A stretch of 64,000 nt of DNA, taken from CAWGCA01 sp963820955 (GTDB lineage: Bacteria; Pseudomonadota; Gammaproteobacteria; Chromatiales; Chromatiaceae). Each line of letters starts with the position of its first letter. Position 1 is the stretch's first letter. The notes beneath the pieces were generated by a model. It did no database searches. It was given only the letters and a program-made list of their open reading frames with translations, and was not told the origin of the DNA. Made by a program: the position numbers and the translations under genes. The stretch covers positions 1-64,000 of the forward strand of contig CAWGCA010000053.1 of the NCBI GenBank assembly GCA_963820955.1, written 5' to 3'. Positions 1-8,150 of the stretch are shown in pieces.

Positions 1-15
1 ACGCATTGATATTAA

Positions 16-60
16 TGGAGCTGGCGAGAGGAGTCGAACCCCCGACCGGCTGATTACAAA
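16..60 (-). other. 3' half of a tRNA-Thr(UGU), truncated at the anticodon loop
   Basis: Read on the minus strand, the segment gives an anticodon loop TTTGTAA, the 3' anticodon stem, a short variable region, a T-arm with GGTTCGACT and an acceptor 3' strand ending in CCA. The 5' half of the tRNA is missing: the bases beyond position 60 do not pair with the anticodon stem. The break exactly at the anticodon loop is the usual crossover place of tyrosine integrases that use tRNA genes, so an attachment-site remnant is the simplest reading. It is not expected to give a working tRNA. Confidence 0.6.
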
Positions 61-104
61 TGTGCCGGGGGAGCGAGGCTGAGGAGGACATTGGACCAAC
101 TTGA

Positions 105-156
<52 letters not shown>

Positions 157-484
157 CACCAGGTTCCCATTCATGGAGGTGTGCTGCAGCCCCTTAGCTG
201 AAATGACAAAAAACTTTCTACCTATCAAATGCGAATGGCTCTCATCTATGCGGCTGTGAAATGATGGAAGCTCGATGATACCGGCGTCCGAAGTCGACGC
301 AAGGTGGGCGAGGGACAACGGCATTGACAGACGATCTGAAATGACAAGCGCAGATCGGTAATCTCGGGTCTCCGCACGAGGGGCTAGGAAATAGACTGGC
401 GCCTACCCCATCAACATGCTCTGGAAACCGCAGGTGGGGCGAAAGTGGGACGTAACCGTGGCTGGACCTGTCCTAACCTGTCAT

Positions 485-536
485 ATCTTGTCAATTTCGC
501 GTGAGACAAGATGCGCCAACCAATTGAATAGATTGG
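485..536. repeat. Two short inverted repeats next to the tRNA-Arg remnant
   Basis: ATCTTGTC at 485-492 is matched by its complement GACAAGAT at 505-512 across a 12-nt spacer. CCAAT at 520-524 is matched by ATTGG at 532-536. They lie just before the tRNA-Arg 3' half at 558 and could be arm-type or excisionase sites of a lost element, but no integrase gene is visible nearby. The function is inference only. Confidence 0.4.
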
Positions 537-557
537 ATTTTAACAGGAAAATGAGCG

Positions 558-602
558 CTCCGGAGGCAGAGGTCAGAGGTTCGAATCCTCTCGGGCGCGC
601 CA
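558..602 (+). other. 3' half of a tRNA-Arg(CCG), truncated at the anticodon loop
   Basis: The segment starts with the loop CTCCGGA (anticodon CCG), continues with the 3' anticodon stem GGCAG, a T-arm GAGGTTCGAATCCTC and an acceptor strand CGGGCGCGCCA. It closely resembles the 3' half of E. coli tRNA-Arg(CCG). The 5' side does not pair (GAGCG instead of CTGCC), so the gene is cut at the loop. It has the same length, 45 nt, and the same break point as the tRNA-Thr fragment at 16-60, in the opposite orientation. It is probably a recombination scar. Confidence 0.65.
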
Positions 603-1177
603 ATTAAATCAATCAGTTACAAGGTTCTTCTCAGGCTGGCGCAACTGGTGTTCCATTAGGTTGCGGATTTGTCAATCGAAGCGGCGGTTCGGACAGCCAG
701 CAGATGGGCACACCTAAATCTATATCCGCCGAAGTCAGGATGGTTATATCTGATCGGCAAATCCTGATTGCCCACGGCCGGAGTCAAACCTACTCAGAAG
801 TTTGCGGGATATCTGCCAATAACCGCTCGTTACTCCATATTGACACCGCAAACACCAGACCACCAATCAGTGATACCTTCCTGATGAACTCAATGCGGCG
901 AGAACTACGAAAGTTGCGAATGTCGGCAATCTAGGGCCTGGCGGAAAATCAGAAGTAGACCTAGTTAATCGGAGATCGCGAATATTGTTCGCCCCAATCT
1001 CCGGTTCGCTCTCAGCCCTGAGAGACCGCTACTCCTGTATATAAACGCGCGAAAAATTGTACGCCGATTCAAAAAACGCGGGGATTGCTATTTATCAAAC
1101 TCCCTCCCGCAATCCCTTGCCAGCCTCTAAAAAAAGGTAGATATTCCTACAGGCGCATAAAAGATGGAGAAATCAAC
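603..1177. other. Intergenic stretch without a convincing gene
   Basis: Short open frames exist on both strands (for example 704-934 plus) but they lack a Shine-Dalgarno sequence and recognisable protein character. The last 150 bp before the small membrane protein at 1178 is AT-rich and probably carries its promoter. I see no RNA gene here. Confidence 0.4.
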
Positions 1178-1390
1178 ATGGCATCGCCCACACTACCTAT
1201 CGTAGTCGGAGTAGCAGTAACAGTTGTCCTGGTTTATGTCTTCAGAGACAAATTAGGTGTTAAGAAGAGCCTCGTCGACAAGGCGCAATCTATGGTCCAG
1301 GACACCGCGGATGCAGCAGTCGATGTCGCAGAGTCGGCTGCTGACAAAGCTACAAAGGCCGCGAAAGACGTCAAAAACTCGGTTACCTGA
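1178..1390 (+). CDS. Small single-pass membrane protein with amphipathic tail (YtxH-like)
   Basis: A 70-residue protein. The start at 1178 is chosen because a GATGGAG ribosome site lies 8 nt upstream; longer in-frame starts lack one. Residues 5-20 form one hydrophobic membrane segment (IVVGVAVTVVLVYVF). The rest is an Ala/Lys/Asp-rich amphipathic helix with repeated KA(A)xxAxDxA character, as in YtxH or LEA-like stress proteins. The likely place is the inner membrane with the helix facing the cytoplasm. No exact family is recognised. It is followed by two hairpins, so it is probably monocistronic. Confidence 0.6.
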   Translation: MASPTLPIVVGVAVTVVLVYVFRDKLGVKKSLVDKAQSMVQDTADAAVDVAESAADKATKAAKDVKNSVT

Positions 1391-1451
1391 GAAGCGAAAT
1401 CAAAGACATTGGGCATTTTCGCGGCAGCGATTCTTAGTTTAGCCCCAGCAA

Positions 1452-1523
1452 CGCAGGCTGCCTGCGGCTGGTTTTAAATAAATAGCCAAGCACAACCCTG
1501 GCTCTTCCAAGGGAGCCGTTTTT
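1452..1523 (+). terminator. Two tandem terminator-like hairpins
   Basis: CGCAGG/CCTGCG at 1452-1466 is followed by a short T tract, and GGCTC/GAGCC at 1500-1517 is followed by GTTTTTG. Both lie downstream of the small membrane protein gene and read in its direction. Confidence 0.55.
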
Positions 1524-1588
1524 GTTTCACTGAAAAACAACTCTGTGCCATTCGAAAATCTTGGTACCAGTAATCTTAATGAATACTT

Positions 1589-2104
1589 ATGCCTGCAAAA
1601 CAGCGACAGCAGTCCATACAGCGGAGTTCAACCCAAGATACACCACGTCTGGAGGTTGTGGTGGAGATACCGCGTGGAAGCTTTCTCAAGCGAGGTTCCA
1701 CAGGCAAGCTGGATTTCATCTCACCACTACCCTGCCCCTTCAACTATGGCTCCGTAGATGATTACGTCGGACTTGAAGGCGACCTGCTGGACGCAGTGAT
1801 ACTCGGACCGCGACTGTCGCGGGGTACCCGGGTGATTGTTCACGCCTACGGTGCGGTAGGTCTGACCGACCGCGGTATGTACGACGATAAATTGATCTGT
1901 GGTTACCGTCACATTACACCCCGGCAGCGTTTCATGGTGCTGTTATTTTTCAGGTTTTACGCAAGGTGCAAATGGTTTTTGAACTATCTGCGCGGCCTCC
2001 CAGGCCGTAACGCCTGCGACGGCTGGGGTGATGCCCGTGCGGCGATCGCCAGGGCCCGCCCGCGTAGCGCAATTGCCTGGAAAGGACCCGTGGTTCCATT
2101 TTGA
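1589..2104 (+). CDS. Divergent family I inorganic pyrophosphatase
   Basis: A 171-residue protein expected to hydrolyse pyrophosphate to phosphate in the cytoplasm. Recognisable blocks in order are VVVEIPRGS near the N-terminus, a CPFNYGSV segment matching the nucleotide-side strand of family I enzymes, GLEGDLLDAV corresponding to the metal-binding DGDPxD motif, and LTDRGMYDDK corresponding to the second aspartate pair. The first Asp of DGDPxD is Glu here. The C-terminal part (RFYARCK...GWGDARAAI) matches the lysine/tyrosine helix and final region. The N-terminal ~20 residues are poorly supported, because no clear ribosome site precedes 1589. It stands alone and may be a second, specialised PPase. 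Confidence 0.7.
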   Translation: MPAKQRQQSIQRSSTQDTPRLEVVVEIPRGSFLKRGSTGKLDFISPLPCPFNYGSVDDYVGLEGDLLDAVILGPRLSRGTRVIVHAYGAVGLTDRGMYDDKLICGYRHITPRQRFMVLLFFRFYARCKWFLNYLRGLPGRNACDGWGDARAAIARARPRSAIAWKGPVVPF

Positions 2105-2692
2105 CGATACCGCCAACAACTTCATTTACCAACGAGCAGACTGTGAATCTAACGGTGCAAATGGCGGGAGATCAATCTAGAATTCGGCCAACGAAAAAAA
2201 CCATAACCCTTACCTTTGTTGTTCTGAATCATTTGAATATCTGATTGTGGTCGATGGCCATGACATTCAGTAACTTTTCCTGGTCCAGCCACTCAGTCCA
2301 ACCACATGCACCGCGGACCCCCGTGGTTCGGACAGTGTATTCATTGGATAAGGGATGCCAGCGGACTGCCGGGTCGATGGCAAGTTTTGATAGAGGAGAT
2401 GACCCAGGCGGCACCGTGCTGTCAGTATCAAGTACAGAGGGGGTGGCTTAGTTGGTGAGTCTATTGGTAGCGGCAGGTTCGTTACGAATAATTCAGTCCG
2501 ATGATCGGACTCGAATCAAAATCGCCCTTCGCCAATAGAGCGACGAATTATTTTTGTAGATACCATTTGTCTTACAGCCTATATTCCGCAGCGGTGCAGG
2601 GTCTTTTTCTCTATCATGTAGAGTAATAGAGGGTTTGAAAGATAACCTGAATTCTAAATTATTGGCTTTGTTAATTTGGACTGTGCATCCAC
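2105..2692. other. Intergenic stretch, no gene recognised
   Basis: About 590 bp with only short open frames on both strands and no protein-like translation. The right third (2560-2690) is AT-rich. No RNA gene or strong terminator is seen. Confidence 0.4.
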
Positions 2693-3133
2693 ATGATTGA
2701 TGTGCGAATTATCAAACGATACAACGCTTATTATCGTGGTTGGTGCCTGGCTTTTGGCGAGCATACTGCCAACTATGAGAAAGAACGGGATATAAACTGG
2801 CTGTATGGCGAAAAAAGAATAGGCCTGATTCTCTCATCAGGCTTGCGTAAACAGGCACAGCGGGAATTTCTCGGTCATCAAGAAAGAATACCAGAACTTC
2901 GCTTGTCGGAAGACTTGGTGAGGATGAACAATTTTATTTTTCGTATGAAAAATGACATCGACAGAGTGAATGTTCAGCACCTGAAAGACTTTCTTCTCAA
3001 CTGTCAGGACATGCACATGTTTTTGTGCAGTCATTTTTTCTACCCACGCACGCGAATTATCACTTTCTCTGAGGAAAAGCCTATGATTATTATGTATAAG
3101 GAAATGCAGCCTCTGAATCTGATTGTCGAGTAA
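2693..3133 (+). CDS. Hypothetical protein, 146 residues
   Basis: An uninterrupted frame with natural amino-acid composition: mixed charged residues, several aromatic residues and no low complexity. No domain is recognised. It has no signal peptide or membrane segment. There is no good Shine-Dalgarno sequence before the ATG, and the base composition is AT-richer than the flanking housekeeping genes, which fits transferred DNA. A longer antisense frame (2837-3691 minus) overlaps it but crosses a recognisable plus-strand pseudogene, so the plus strand is preferred. It could be an accessory gene or a chance frame. Confidence 0.4.
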   Translation: MIDVRIIKRYNAYYRGWCLAFGEHTANYEKERDINWLYGEKRIGLILSSGLRKQAQREFLGHQERIPELRLSEDLVRMNNFIFRMKNDIDRVNVQHLKDFLLNCQDMHMFLCSHFFYPRTRIITFSEEKPMIIMYKEMQPLNLIVE

Positions 3134-3142
3134 AATTAGAAA

Positions 3143-3445
3143 GACCATATTGACGACAAAGCCGGCAAACCGGTCGGGATTAACCAGCATATTGTCCGCC
3201 CGCCGATTGCTGCATTCGGCAACTCGGACGGTGGCCTGCAGATGCTTCAGTGGACGACCGCCGGCGAAGGGGCGCGGTTTGCACTCCTGTTTCACCACAC
3301 TGCCGCCGAGCATGAATGGGCCTATGATTGAAAGTCTGCCATCGGCCGCCTCGACAAGGCGCTCGACGAAGCCCGTTTCAAAGGCTGGACGGTGGTGGAT
3401 AGGAAGAAAGACTGGAAAGTGATATATCCGTTCGAACGGCCATAG
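3143..3445 (+). pseudogene. C-terminal remnant of a HAD-family phosphatase
   Basis: Translated from 3143, the fragment begins DHIDDKAGKPVGI and contains AAFGNSDGGLQML, the HAD motif IV region, then a Trp-rich tail (GWTVVDRKKDWKVIYPFE). The N-terminal catalytic half with the DxD nucleophile is missing. An in-frame TGA at 3329-3331 interrupts the fragment between WAYD and KSAIGRLDKAL. It is therefore broken twice. Intact relatives are periplasmic or cytoplasmic acid-phosphatase-like HAD enzymes of roughly 300 residues, as I recall them. Bases 3446-3715 that follow hold no recognisable gene. Confidence 0.65.
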
Positions 3446-3715
3446 CCAGTGGATCGGGATGAAGAGAGCCGAATCTGTGCTACTGCCACCAATCATGGTG
3501 GCCGACCTTTGTTTCGCCAAGGCTGAATGCCGACGAGCCTTGGCACGGGCAGCGTAGCCGACCCGACCAGCATATATCACACCGATACCGCCTAGACCAA
3601 TCCTGCCGGTGCGTTTTGGAAAAAACAAGTCTAAATAGCTAGAATCGGAATGCTCGGAAACGGGAGTGTCAGCTACGATATTACACAACAAATTGTAACA
3701 GCAACGTTGAGGATC

Positions 3716-4658
3716 ATGGATTCTTCAATCAATAGCCTGATGGGCATCAGAGAGTGGGTAATGTTGTTGACATTATCCTTTCTCTGGGGTGGTGCGTTCT
3801 TCTTGGTTGAGGTAGTTATTTCTGAACTGCCGCCTCTAACGGTAGTATTTCTACGCGTGGCATTGGCTGCAATCGCACTCTGGCTCTTCGCAATCGTAAG
3901 CGGGCTCAGGGCACCCATGACCATCGGAGTATGGGCGGCGTTTTTCACCATGGGGTTACTGAATAACGTTATTCCATTCACTCTCATCGTCTGAGGTCAA
4001 ACTCATATAGCTTCTGGCCTTGCCTCTATCTTGAACGCCACTACACCGCTCTTCACCGTTATCGTGGCGGGGATTGTTCTGACAGATGAACGAACAACAC
4101 CGATGAAACTGATCGGTGTAGCTATCGGTTTTGTCGGCGTTATTCTGATGCTCGGCCCTTCCGCACTTAGGGGATTGGGAGTCGACGTTTTCGCTCAGAT
4201 CGGGGTACTTGGCGCAGCGATGTCCTATGCCTTTGCGGGTGTATTCGGTCGCCGGTTCAAATCTATCTATGGGTATAAATCCTGTGATCACCGCGGCTGG
4301 TCAGGTGACAACTTCTTCAATAATCCTGGCTCCTCTCGCGGTCTGCATTGATCGGCCGTTCAGCCTCGATGTTCCAGGGGCCAAGACAGTTGCCGCAATT
4401 ATTGGCCTGGCGACGCTCTCGACCGCAGTAGCCTACATTTTGTATTTCCGAATTCTTGCATCATCCGGTGCTACCAACCTCCTGCTGGTCACCTTCCTCA
4501 TCCCCGTTTCGGCGATTTTTCTCGGTTCGCTTGTGCTCGGCGAGTCACTTGAGCTTATACACTTTCTCGGAATGGCTCTAATTGGCTTTGGACTGAGCGC
4601 TATAGATGGAAGGCTATGGAAGCGAGAAAAAAGTCGGGGCCTGCCAAAGACAACGTAA
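3716..4658 (+). pseudogene. EamA/DMT-family permease, disrupted by a nonsense codon and a 4-bp duplication
   Basis: The composite translation is a typical 10-helix drug/metabolite transporter of about 313 residues. The first EamA half starts MDSSINSLMGIREWVMLLTL; the second ends near GMALIGFGLSAIDGRLW. TGA at 3992-3994 sits where relatives usually have Trp (FTLIV-stop-GQTHIASGLASILNATTPLF). At 4262-4269 the bases TCTA are duplicated; removing one copy restores RRFKSMGINPVITAAGQV in one frame with the remaining gene. Both lesions are seen directly. Unless the stop is read through, no functional permease is made. Confidence 0.8.
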
Positions 4659-5116
4659 CCACCAATTTATGAATGGGTCATTTTGCCCTCATATTGCCCT
4701 TTGAGACTATTTGATGGAGCCAGTTGCGGATAGTTGAGGTAGTGATCAAACATCCCCACACTCACATAGTCCTCCCATCTCCGATATGGGTTGGGTAGTT
4801 GTCAGTATTGGCGCGTAACAAGGTGTTCAACAATCTCAAGGTATTGCCTTGCCGCATCGGAAAAATAAGATACCTTTATTGGGTTAAGTTTCTTTTGCTA
4901 CTATATGGAACCTCGAAAATCCAGCCGATTTTCGGCCAGAAGGACGAGGGATCTTGAATAAAGTAATATTTCCCCACGCAGTGCCTGGGACGAAGCGCCA
5001 TTTTCATGCGCGTAAGAGTATAAAAACGAAGGTGATCTGAAACCGCACTTTTCTATCTCTCTAACGAATATTCGCACCGAGGGATTTTTTCGAGGTCCCC
5101 ATAAGAAGGAGACATC
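4659..5116. other. Intergenic region upstream of the sucrose-phosphorylase-like gene
   Basis: No gene is supported in these 458 bp. The AT-rich part around 4855-4910 is a plausible promoter area for the gene at 5117. A clear ribosome site AAGGAG at about 5105-5110 fixes that gene's start. Confidence 0.45.
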
Positions 5117-6874
5117 ATGAATAAAGACCCAGAGCCCAAAGCACAATCCCTGCCCAGGGGAGTAATGCTGAATGCCTACCCAGACAGCATTGGTAAAAGC
5201 CTGGCAGACTCCGTGGAATTACTCAAAAGACCGGAGTTGAAGAATGCCTTTTCGCTGTTTTACATCCTTCCCACCTTTTTTAACAGCGATTTGGATCGCG
5301 GCTTTTCTATTATCGACTACAACATCAACGAAGAGCTCGTGAGCCCTCAGGACCTGAATGAACTCAATGAGCTTGGTATCCAGATCAAGCTCGACCTGGT
5401 GCTTAATCATTTGTCCGTGCGCTCTCCACAGTTCCAGGACCTGTTGAAAAGCGGCGAGAATTCTCGCTATCGAGACTTCTTCATCGACTGGGACGAGTTC
5501 TGGGACGGCGAGGGCAGCGTAGGCCCGGATGGGCAGGTCATACCCTACAAAGAGCATTTGGACAAGCTCTTCATGAGGAAACCGGATCTACCAATTCTGC
5601 GAGTGCGCTTTCCTGATGGCGCCCTCAAGGCCTACTGGAATACGTTCTACCAGAAAGTAGACTTCGATGAGATAACAGCCCGCGACTTTGCCGACATCGA
5701 AGGACTCGATGAGAAAGAAGCAGAAGCCATCGCCAACCACGTCAAGATCGTCATTAAGGACAAAGGATTCCTTGGCGCCGCGGACCTGGAGCACATCGCC
5801 CACCTTACGGATGAAATTATAAAGGCTGTCTGTGGTAAGCGTGAGTACCTGGGCCAGATGGATCTTAACGCCCGTTCCGAACTGGTGTGGGAATTCTATG
5901 ATGAGACACTGCGCAAACTCAGCGAACACGGCGCCAGAATTGTCCGTCTCGATGCTTTCGCGTACCTGCACAAAGAACCCGGCCAACCAAATTTTTTCAA
6001 CCGACCCGGCACTTGGGACTATCTGAACCGGTTACGGGAAATTGCGCAAAAGTATGACCTGACGATCTTCCCCGAGATACATGCAGAATACGGTGCAGGC
6101 ATACACGAGGAAATCGCCCGGGAAGGCTATCCCATTTACGATTTCTTCTTTCCCGGACTCGTAATTGACGCTCTTGATCGAGGTAGCAATAAGGCCCTTT
6201 TACGCTGGATAGAAGATATCAAAGCCAAAGGGTTGCAGACCATTAATATGCTCGGGTGTCATGACGGGATCCCGGTACTCGACCTGAGAGGTAAAGAGGT
6301 TAACGGCTCCTACCGGGCGGGCCTGCTGAACGATGAGTACATAGACGCTTCCATCGAGCGAATTATCAAGCGGGGCGGCATGACCAAGAACCTGTACGGT
6401 GCCGATGGCAAGAAAATCGACTACTATCAGGTCAACGCGACCTTCTTTAGTGCCCTGGGGGAGGACGAGCGCAAGCTGCGCCTGGCCCGTGCAATTCAGA
6501 TGTTCATGCCCGGTGTCCCGCAGGTGTGGTACCTGGATCTGTTTGCCGGGACAAATGACTACGCAGCGGCCGAAAGGGGGCGCACCGCGGGGCACAAGGA
6601 GATCAATCGGACCACTTTAAAACTTATCGATATCGAGGCCGGACTGAAACGTCCCATCGTCCTGGAGCAGCTCGACCTGATCCGACTGCGCAACGTCTCA
6701 CCGGCGTTTGCTGGCGAGATTAAGTGCTTCGAGAGCGAGCCCCACCTGTTACATATCTCGTGGCAACATCCTCAGGCTAGCGCAATATTGAAAGCCGATC
6801 TACTCAAGCACAGCTTCACGGTTTACCAGGGCAATGGCTCAGAAGAAAAGGTCCTTATGTCGTTCGAATCTTAG
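5117..6874 (+). CDS. GH13 sucrose phosphorylase-like glycoside phosphorylase
   Basis: A 585-residue cytoplasmic enzyme of the GH13_18 type, which splits sucrose or a related glucoside with phosphate to give glucose 1-phosphate. The (beta/alpha)8 core motifs are LDLVLNHLS (near 93-100), RIVRLDAFAYL with nucleophile D279, FPEIHAEYG with acid/base E320, and LGCHDGIPVLDLRG with D383. Residues about 190-245 are an insert (FADIEGLDEKEAEAIANHV and following) resembling a helix-hairpin-helix fold, lying between the N-terminal part and the catalytic Asp. Usual members have about 490-510 residues, so the length excess is mostly this insert. The start is set by the AAGGAG site 7 nt upstream. Substrate cannot be read from sequence; glucosylglycerol or glucosylglycerate phosphorylase are alternatives. 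Confidence 0.8.
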   Translation: MNKDPEPKAQSLPRGVMLNAYPDSIGKSLADSVELLKRPELKNAFSLFYILPTFFNSDLDRGFSIIDYNINEELVSPQDLNELNELGIQIKLDLVLNHLSVRSPQFQDLLKSGENSRYRDFFIDWDEFWDGEGSVGPDGQVIPYKEHLDKLFMRKPDLPILRVRFPDGALKAYWNTFYQKVDFDEITARDFADIEGLDEKEAEAIANHVKIVIKDKGFLGAADLEHIAHLTDEIIKAVCGKREYLGQMDLNARSELVWEFYDETLRKLSEHGARIVRLDAFAYLHKEPGQPNFFNRPGTWDYLNRLREIAQKYDLTIFPEIHAEYGAGIHEEIAREGYPIYDFFFPGLVIDALDRGSNKALLRWIEDIKAKGLQTINMLGCHDGIPVLDLRGKEVNGSYRAGLLNDEYIDASIERIIKRGGMTKNLYGADGKKIDYYQVNATFFSALGEDERKLRLARAIQMFMPGVPQVWYLDLFAGTNDYAAAERGRTAGHKEINRTTLKLIDIEAGLKRPIVLEQLDLIRLRNVSPAFAGEIKCFESEPHLLHISWQHPQASAILKADLLKHSFTVYQGNGSEEKVLMSFES

Positions 6875-6936
6875 GGTCTGTTAATACTAATAGCTTGTTT
6901 ATTCTGGGCAGTCTCCGGGTCATTGCGCTGCGCGCT

Positions 6937-7428
6937 TTAGTGACGAACAGATTTTAAGCCCGACACGGATTCCGCCCGCTCAATCATCTTATCAACGATG
7001 GCATAAATCCCGACATGGCGGCTCGGGCTGAGATGATCCTCCAGCCGCAATCGTTTGAACAGCCCATCGACGTCCAGCCTTCGGATCTGCTCCAGCGTCC
7101 GATGGGAGAGCAGATCGATCAGCAGCGCCAAAACCCCTTTGATGATCGATGTGTCGCAGTCTCCGCGGAAGCGGATAGTGCCGGGGCTGCCCACCACGTT
7201 TTCGGCACAGACGTGGACGGTGCTCATACAGGGTTTGACCCAGTTCTCCTCGGTTTTCCACTCCGCCGGCAACGGGGCCAGTTTCTCACCCAACTCGATC
7301 AAGTACTGATAGCGCTGATCCCACTCTTCCAGAAACTCGAAGGTATCTACAATTTCGTCAATCTCGCGCGCGCCGAACTCTCGGTCAGCGTCGGTGGTCT
7401 CAGACACTGAAGGATTCACCGCAGCCAC
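6937..7428 (-). CDS. sufE: SufE-family sulfur acceptor
   Basis: A 163-residue protein that takes persulfide sulfur from a cysteine desulfurase and hands it to the SufBCD scaffold. The fold signature runs from residue ~25 (IVDTFEFLEEWDQRYQYLIE) to the active-site segment NWVKPCMSTV, with the acceptor Cys at position 67, then FRGDCDTSIIKGVLALL and LSPSRHVGIYAIV. The first ~20 residues may be over-extended; a later start is possible because the frame overlaps the upstream sufA by 29 bp. It is the last gene of the suf operon. The desulfurase SufS that it should work with is not encoded here. Confidence 0.9.
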   Translation of the reverse strand: MAAVNPSVSETTDADREFGAREIDEIVDTFEFLEEWDQRYQYLIELGEKLAPLPAEWKTEENWVKPCMSTVHVCAENVVGSPGTIRFRGDCDTSIIKGVLALLIDLLSHRTLEQIRRLDVDGLFKRLRLEDHLSPSRHVGIYAIVDKMIERAESVSGLKSVRH

Positions 7429-7732
7429 ACATGTCTTTAATATTGGGGTTTATGAATTCGAAGCCCTCATTCAGGACGTTTTCCCGCACGAAATCCAGCG
7501 TCATCCCATCCAGCATGGGGAGACTTGCCGCATTCACCACTATCGTGACCCCATTGGACTCAAAAACCTGATCGCTCTGCTCAATTACGTCGGCAAAATC
7601 GACCACATATGCAAAGCCGGTACAGCCGCTTTTCTTGGTCGCCAGCCGCAGACCTATACCCTGTTGCCGCTGTGCCAGCATCTTCTGCACATGTTGGGCG
7701 GCACTGTCTGTCAAAGTAATTGCCATAGTCAC
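7400..7732 (-). CDS. sufA: A-type Fe-S carrier (SufA/ErpA/IscA family)
   Basis: A 110-residue HesB/IscA-fold protein that accepts clusters from SufBCD and delivers them to target enzymes. The three conserved cysteines are present: C37 in KKSGCTGFAYV and C102/C104 in the terminal MCGCGESF. Two starts are close together (MTMAIT); the second Met would give 108 residues. It lies between sufT and sufE in the same direction. Context favours SufA over ErpA, but sequence alone does not separate them. Confidence 0.88.
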   Translation of the reverse strand: MTMAITLTDSAAQHVQKMLAQRQQGIGLRLATKKSGCTGFAYVVDFADVIEQSDQVFESNGVTIVVNAASLPMLDGMTLDFVRENVLNEGFEFINPNIKDMCGCGESFSV

Positions 7733-7784
7733 TACTCCTCTAGGTCCCGTTAGGGACAGGCGATGAATAAAAGCGCTAAACCCG

Positions 7785-8123
7785 TCACAATAACCCCAGC
7801 TGCAGCCGGGCCTCTTCGGACATGCGCTCCTGGCTCCAGGGTGGATCCCACACCAGATGCACCACCGCGCCGGTTACGCCCGGCACTGACTCGATGACCC
7901 GACCGACCTCCCCGGGCAGCGTCCCAGCAACCGGACAGGCCGGGGCGGTCAGGGTCATATCCACCTGCACCTGCCCCGCCGAATCTAGCGCCAGCCGATA
8001 GATCAAACCCAGATCATAGATATTCACCGAAATTTCCGGGTCGTAGACCCTGCGCAGGGCATCCACCAACAATTGATAGATGGCTGCGTGTTCCGGGTGT
8101 TCCTGTTCCGCCAGATTGTTCAT
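7785..8123 (-). CDS. sufT: SufT-type MIP18/DUF59 Fe-S maturation protein
   Basis: A 112-residue DUF59 protein. Members of this family assist Fe-S protein maturation in SUF systems. Diagnostic segments are DPEISVNIYDLGLIYRL near residue 30 and the LTAPACPVAGTLP segment with the conserved Cys. It ends with the WDPPWSQERMSEEARLQLG tail shared by SufT-like members. It is 27 bp downstream of sufD. The N-terminus is shorter than in the ~180-residue SufT form and corresponds to the single-domain version. Confidence 0.85.
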   Translation of the reverse strand: MNNLAEQEHPEHAAIYQLLVDALRRVYDPEISVNIYDLGLIYRLALDSAGQVQVDMTLTAPACPVAGTLPGEVGRVIESVPGVTGAVVHLVWDPPWSQERMSEEARLQLGLL

Positions 8124-8150
8124 TTTCTGTATCCAGGTCTTTTCTCAGGT

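Noticed and set aside
704..934. 76-residue frame in the left accessory region
   Set aside because: No ribosome site and no recognisable character; a minus-strand frame in the same place looks similar in quality.
2837..3691. 284-residue frame on the minus strand
   Set aside because: It runs antisense to the recognisable HAD remnant and to the more protein-like frame at 2693-3133.
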